The translations under genes and the position numbers were made by a program. Positions 6,169 through 6,353 of a stretch of 6,353 bases of DNA are shown piece by piece. Each line of letters begins with the position of its first letter. The first letter of the stretch is position 1. The notes under the pieces are model-generated. The model did not search any database. It had not been told where the DNA came from and was given only the letters and a program-made list of their open reading frames with translations. The stretch comes from an uncultured Elusimicrobium sp. (GTDB lineage: Bacteria; Elusimicrobiota; Elusimicrobia; Elusimicrobiales; Elusimicrobiaceae): positions 1 through 6,353 of the forward strand of contig CAMGSK010000086.1 of NCBI GenBank assembly GCA_946061795.1, written 5' to 3'.

Positions 6169-6196
6169 AGGGTATCAAAAAAAAAAAACGAGTCAA
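6169..6196 (-). promoter_or_regulatory. Candidate promoter of the prepilin gene with a T12 run in its spacer
   Basis: On the minus strand TTGACT (6196-6191) is a good -35. A spacer of 16 nt leads to TACCCT (6174-6169), preceded by TG one base upstream (extended -10 TGATACCCT). A better-looking hexamer, TATACA (6169-6164), would need a 21-nt spacer. Twelve consecutive T residues (6188-6177) sit in the spacer. The predicted leader would be about 65 nt. Confidence 0.5.
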
Positions 6197-6286
6197 CTGT
6201 CAGCCCAAAAGGATAAAAAAACAGACAGAAAACGGGAACAAATTGGTCTTTAACATTTTCCGCTTACATTCAGATTTTCCCGGCAA
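6197..6286. other. Non-coding stretch upstream of the prepilin promoter
   Basis: This is part of a gene-free region of about 257 bp running from the prepilin start to the window edge. I see no credible ORF with an SD on either strand. It is A-rich on the + strand around 6207-6232. A weak + strand promoter-like pair (TTGGTC at 6243-6248, TACATT at 6265-6270) is noted but not called. Confidence 0.4.
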
Positions 6287-6320
6287 AAAAAGTCCCCCAA
6301 GCTAAGCCCGGGGGATTTTT
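6285..6320. terminator. Bidirectional Rho-independent terminator-like hairpin
   Basis: TCCCCC (6293-6298) pairs with GGGGGA (6310-6315) around an 11-nt loop. The + strand is followed by T5 (6316-6320). The minus strand is followed by AC and then T7 (complement of 6291-6285). The longer T-run and the absence of any + strand gene just to its left suggest it ends a leftward gene lying beyond the right edge, insulating the prepilin promoter. Which direction it serves cannot be settled from the window. Confidence 0.7.
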
Positions 6321-6335
6321 AGTAAGGCAAACACA

Positions 6336-6353
6336 GGGCCCTTTTCAGGGCCC
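6336..6353. repeat. GGGCCC stem-loop cut by the window edge, possible second terminator
   Basis: GGGCCC at 6336-6341 and GGGCCC at 6348-6353 flank TTTTCA. Because the hexamer is self-complementary, the two copies can form a 6-bp stem with a 6-nt loop. A terminator would need a T-run immediately after 6353, which is not visible; the minus-strand side continues TGTGTTTGCC, a poor U-tract. Confidence 0.4.

Noticed and set aside
6243..6270. TTGGTC / TACATT pair as a + strand promoter for a small RNA
   Set aside because: Both hexamers are weak and transcription would meet the 6285-6320 hairpin within about 40 nt; no supporting structure was seen.

Overview
The window looks like chromosomal DNA from a strictly anaerobic, fermentative bacterium, most plausibly a gut member of the Elusimicrobiota (inference). 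The grounds are a complete HydE, the [FeFe]-hydrogenase maturase of H2-metabolising anaerobes, and a short Cys-rich type IV prepilin of the GFTLIELLVVVLIIGIL type, a style I associate with Elusimicrobium and its relatives. Base composition is balanced to slightly GC-rich, higher than I recall for E. minutum, so a related uncultured gut lineage is more likely than that species. The assignment rests on recall, not on a search.

Layout, left to right. (1) Positions 1-447, + strand: the 3' part of a methenyltetrahydrofolate cyclohydrolase of the FTCD_C/FchA family. (2) Positions 459-2030, +: an unrecognised all-helical protein of 523 aa, 11 bp downstream and probably co-transcribed. It appears to be built from about seven degenerate repeats of 72-82 residues. 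(3) Positions 2125-4545, +: an 806-aa single-pass membrane protein with an N-terminal GYF_2 (DUF4339-like) domain, a short coiled coil, a very long Ala/Glu/Gln/Pro-rich linker, one transmembrane helix and a small C-terminal extracytoplasmic domain. A strong intrinsic terminator ends this rightward block. (4) Positions 4604-5641, +: hydE, starting only 13 nt after the terminator T-tract and without a visible Shine-Dalgarno sequence. (5) Positions 5653-6096, - strand: a type IV prepilin convergent with hydE, with a clear SD, a hairpin in its leader and a candidate promoter whose spacer holds a 12-nt homopolymer. (6) Positions 6197-6353: no gene seen; one bidirectional terminator-like hairpin and a second hairpin cut by the window edge.

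How the genes relate. The first three genes could form one rightward unit, but a weak internal promoter is possible before the GYF_2 gene. Nothing in the sequence ties folate metabolism to the two unrecognised proteins. hydE would act in the cytosol in H-cluster assembly and is the only hydrogenase gene here. The prepilin is processed at the inner membrane and belongs to a type IV pilus or secretion-type fibre whose machinery lies elsewhere. I see no mobile element, CRISPR array, tRNA or rRNA. The least-described content is the repeat protein plus GYF_2 membrane protein pair, and the possible homopolymer-based variation at the prepilin promoter and inside hydE.
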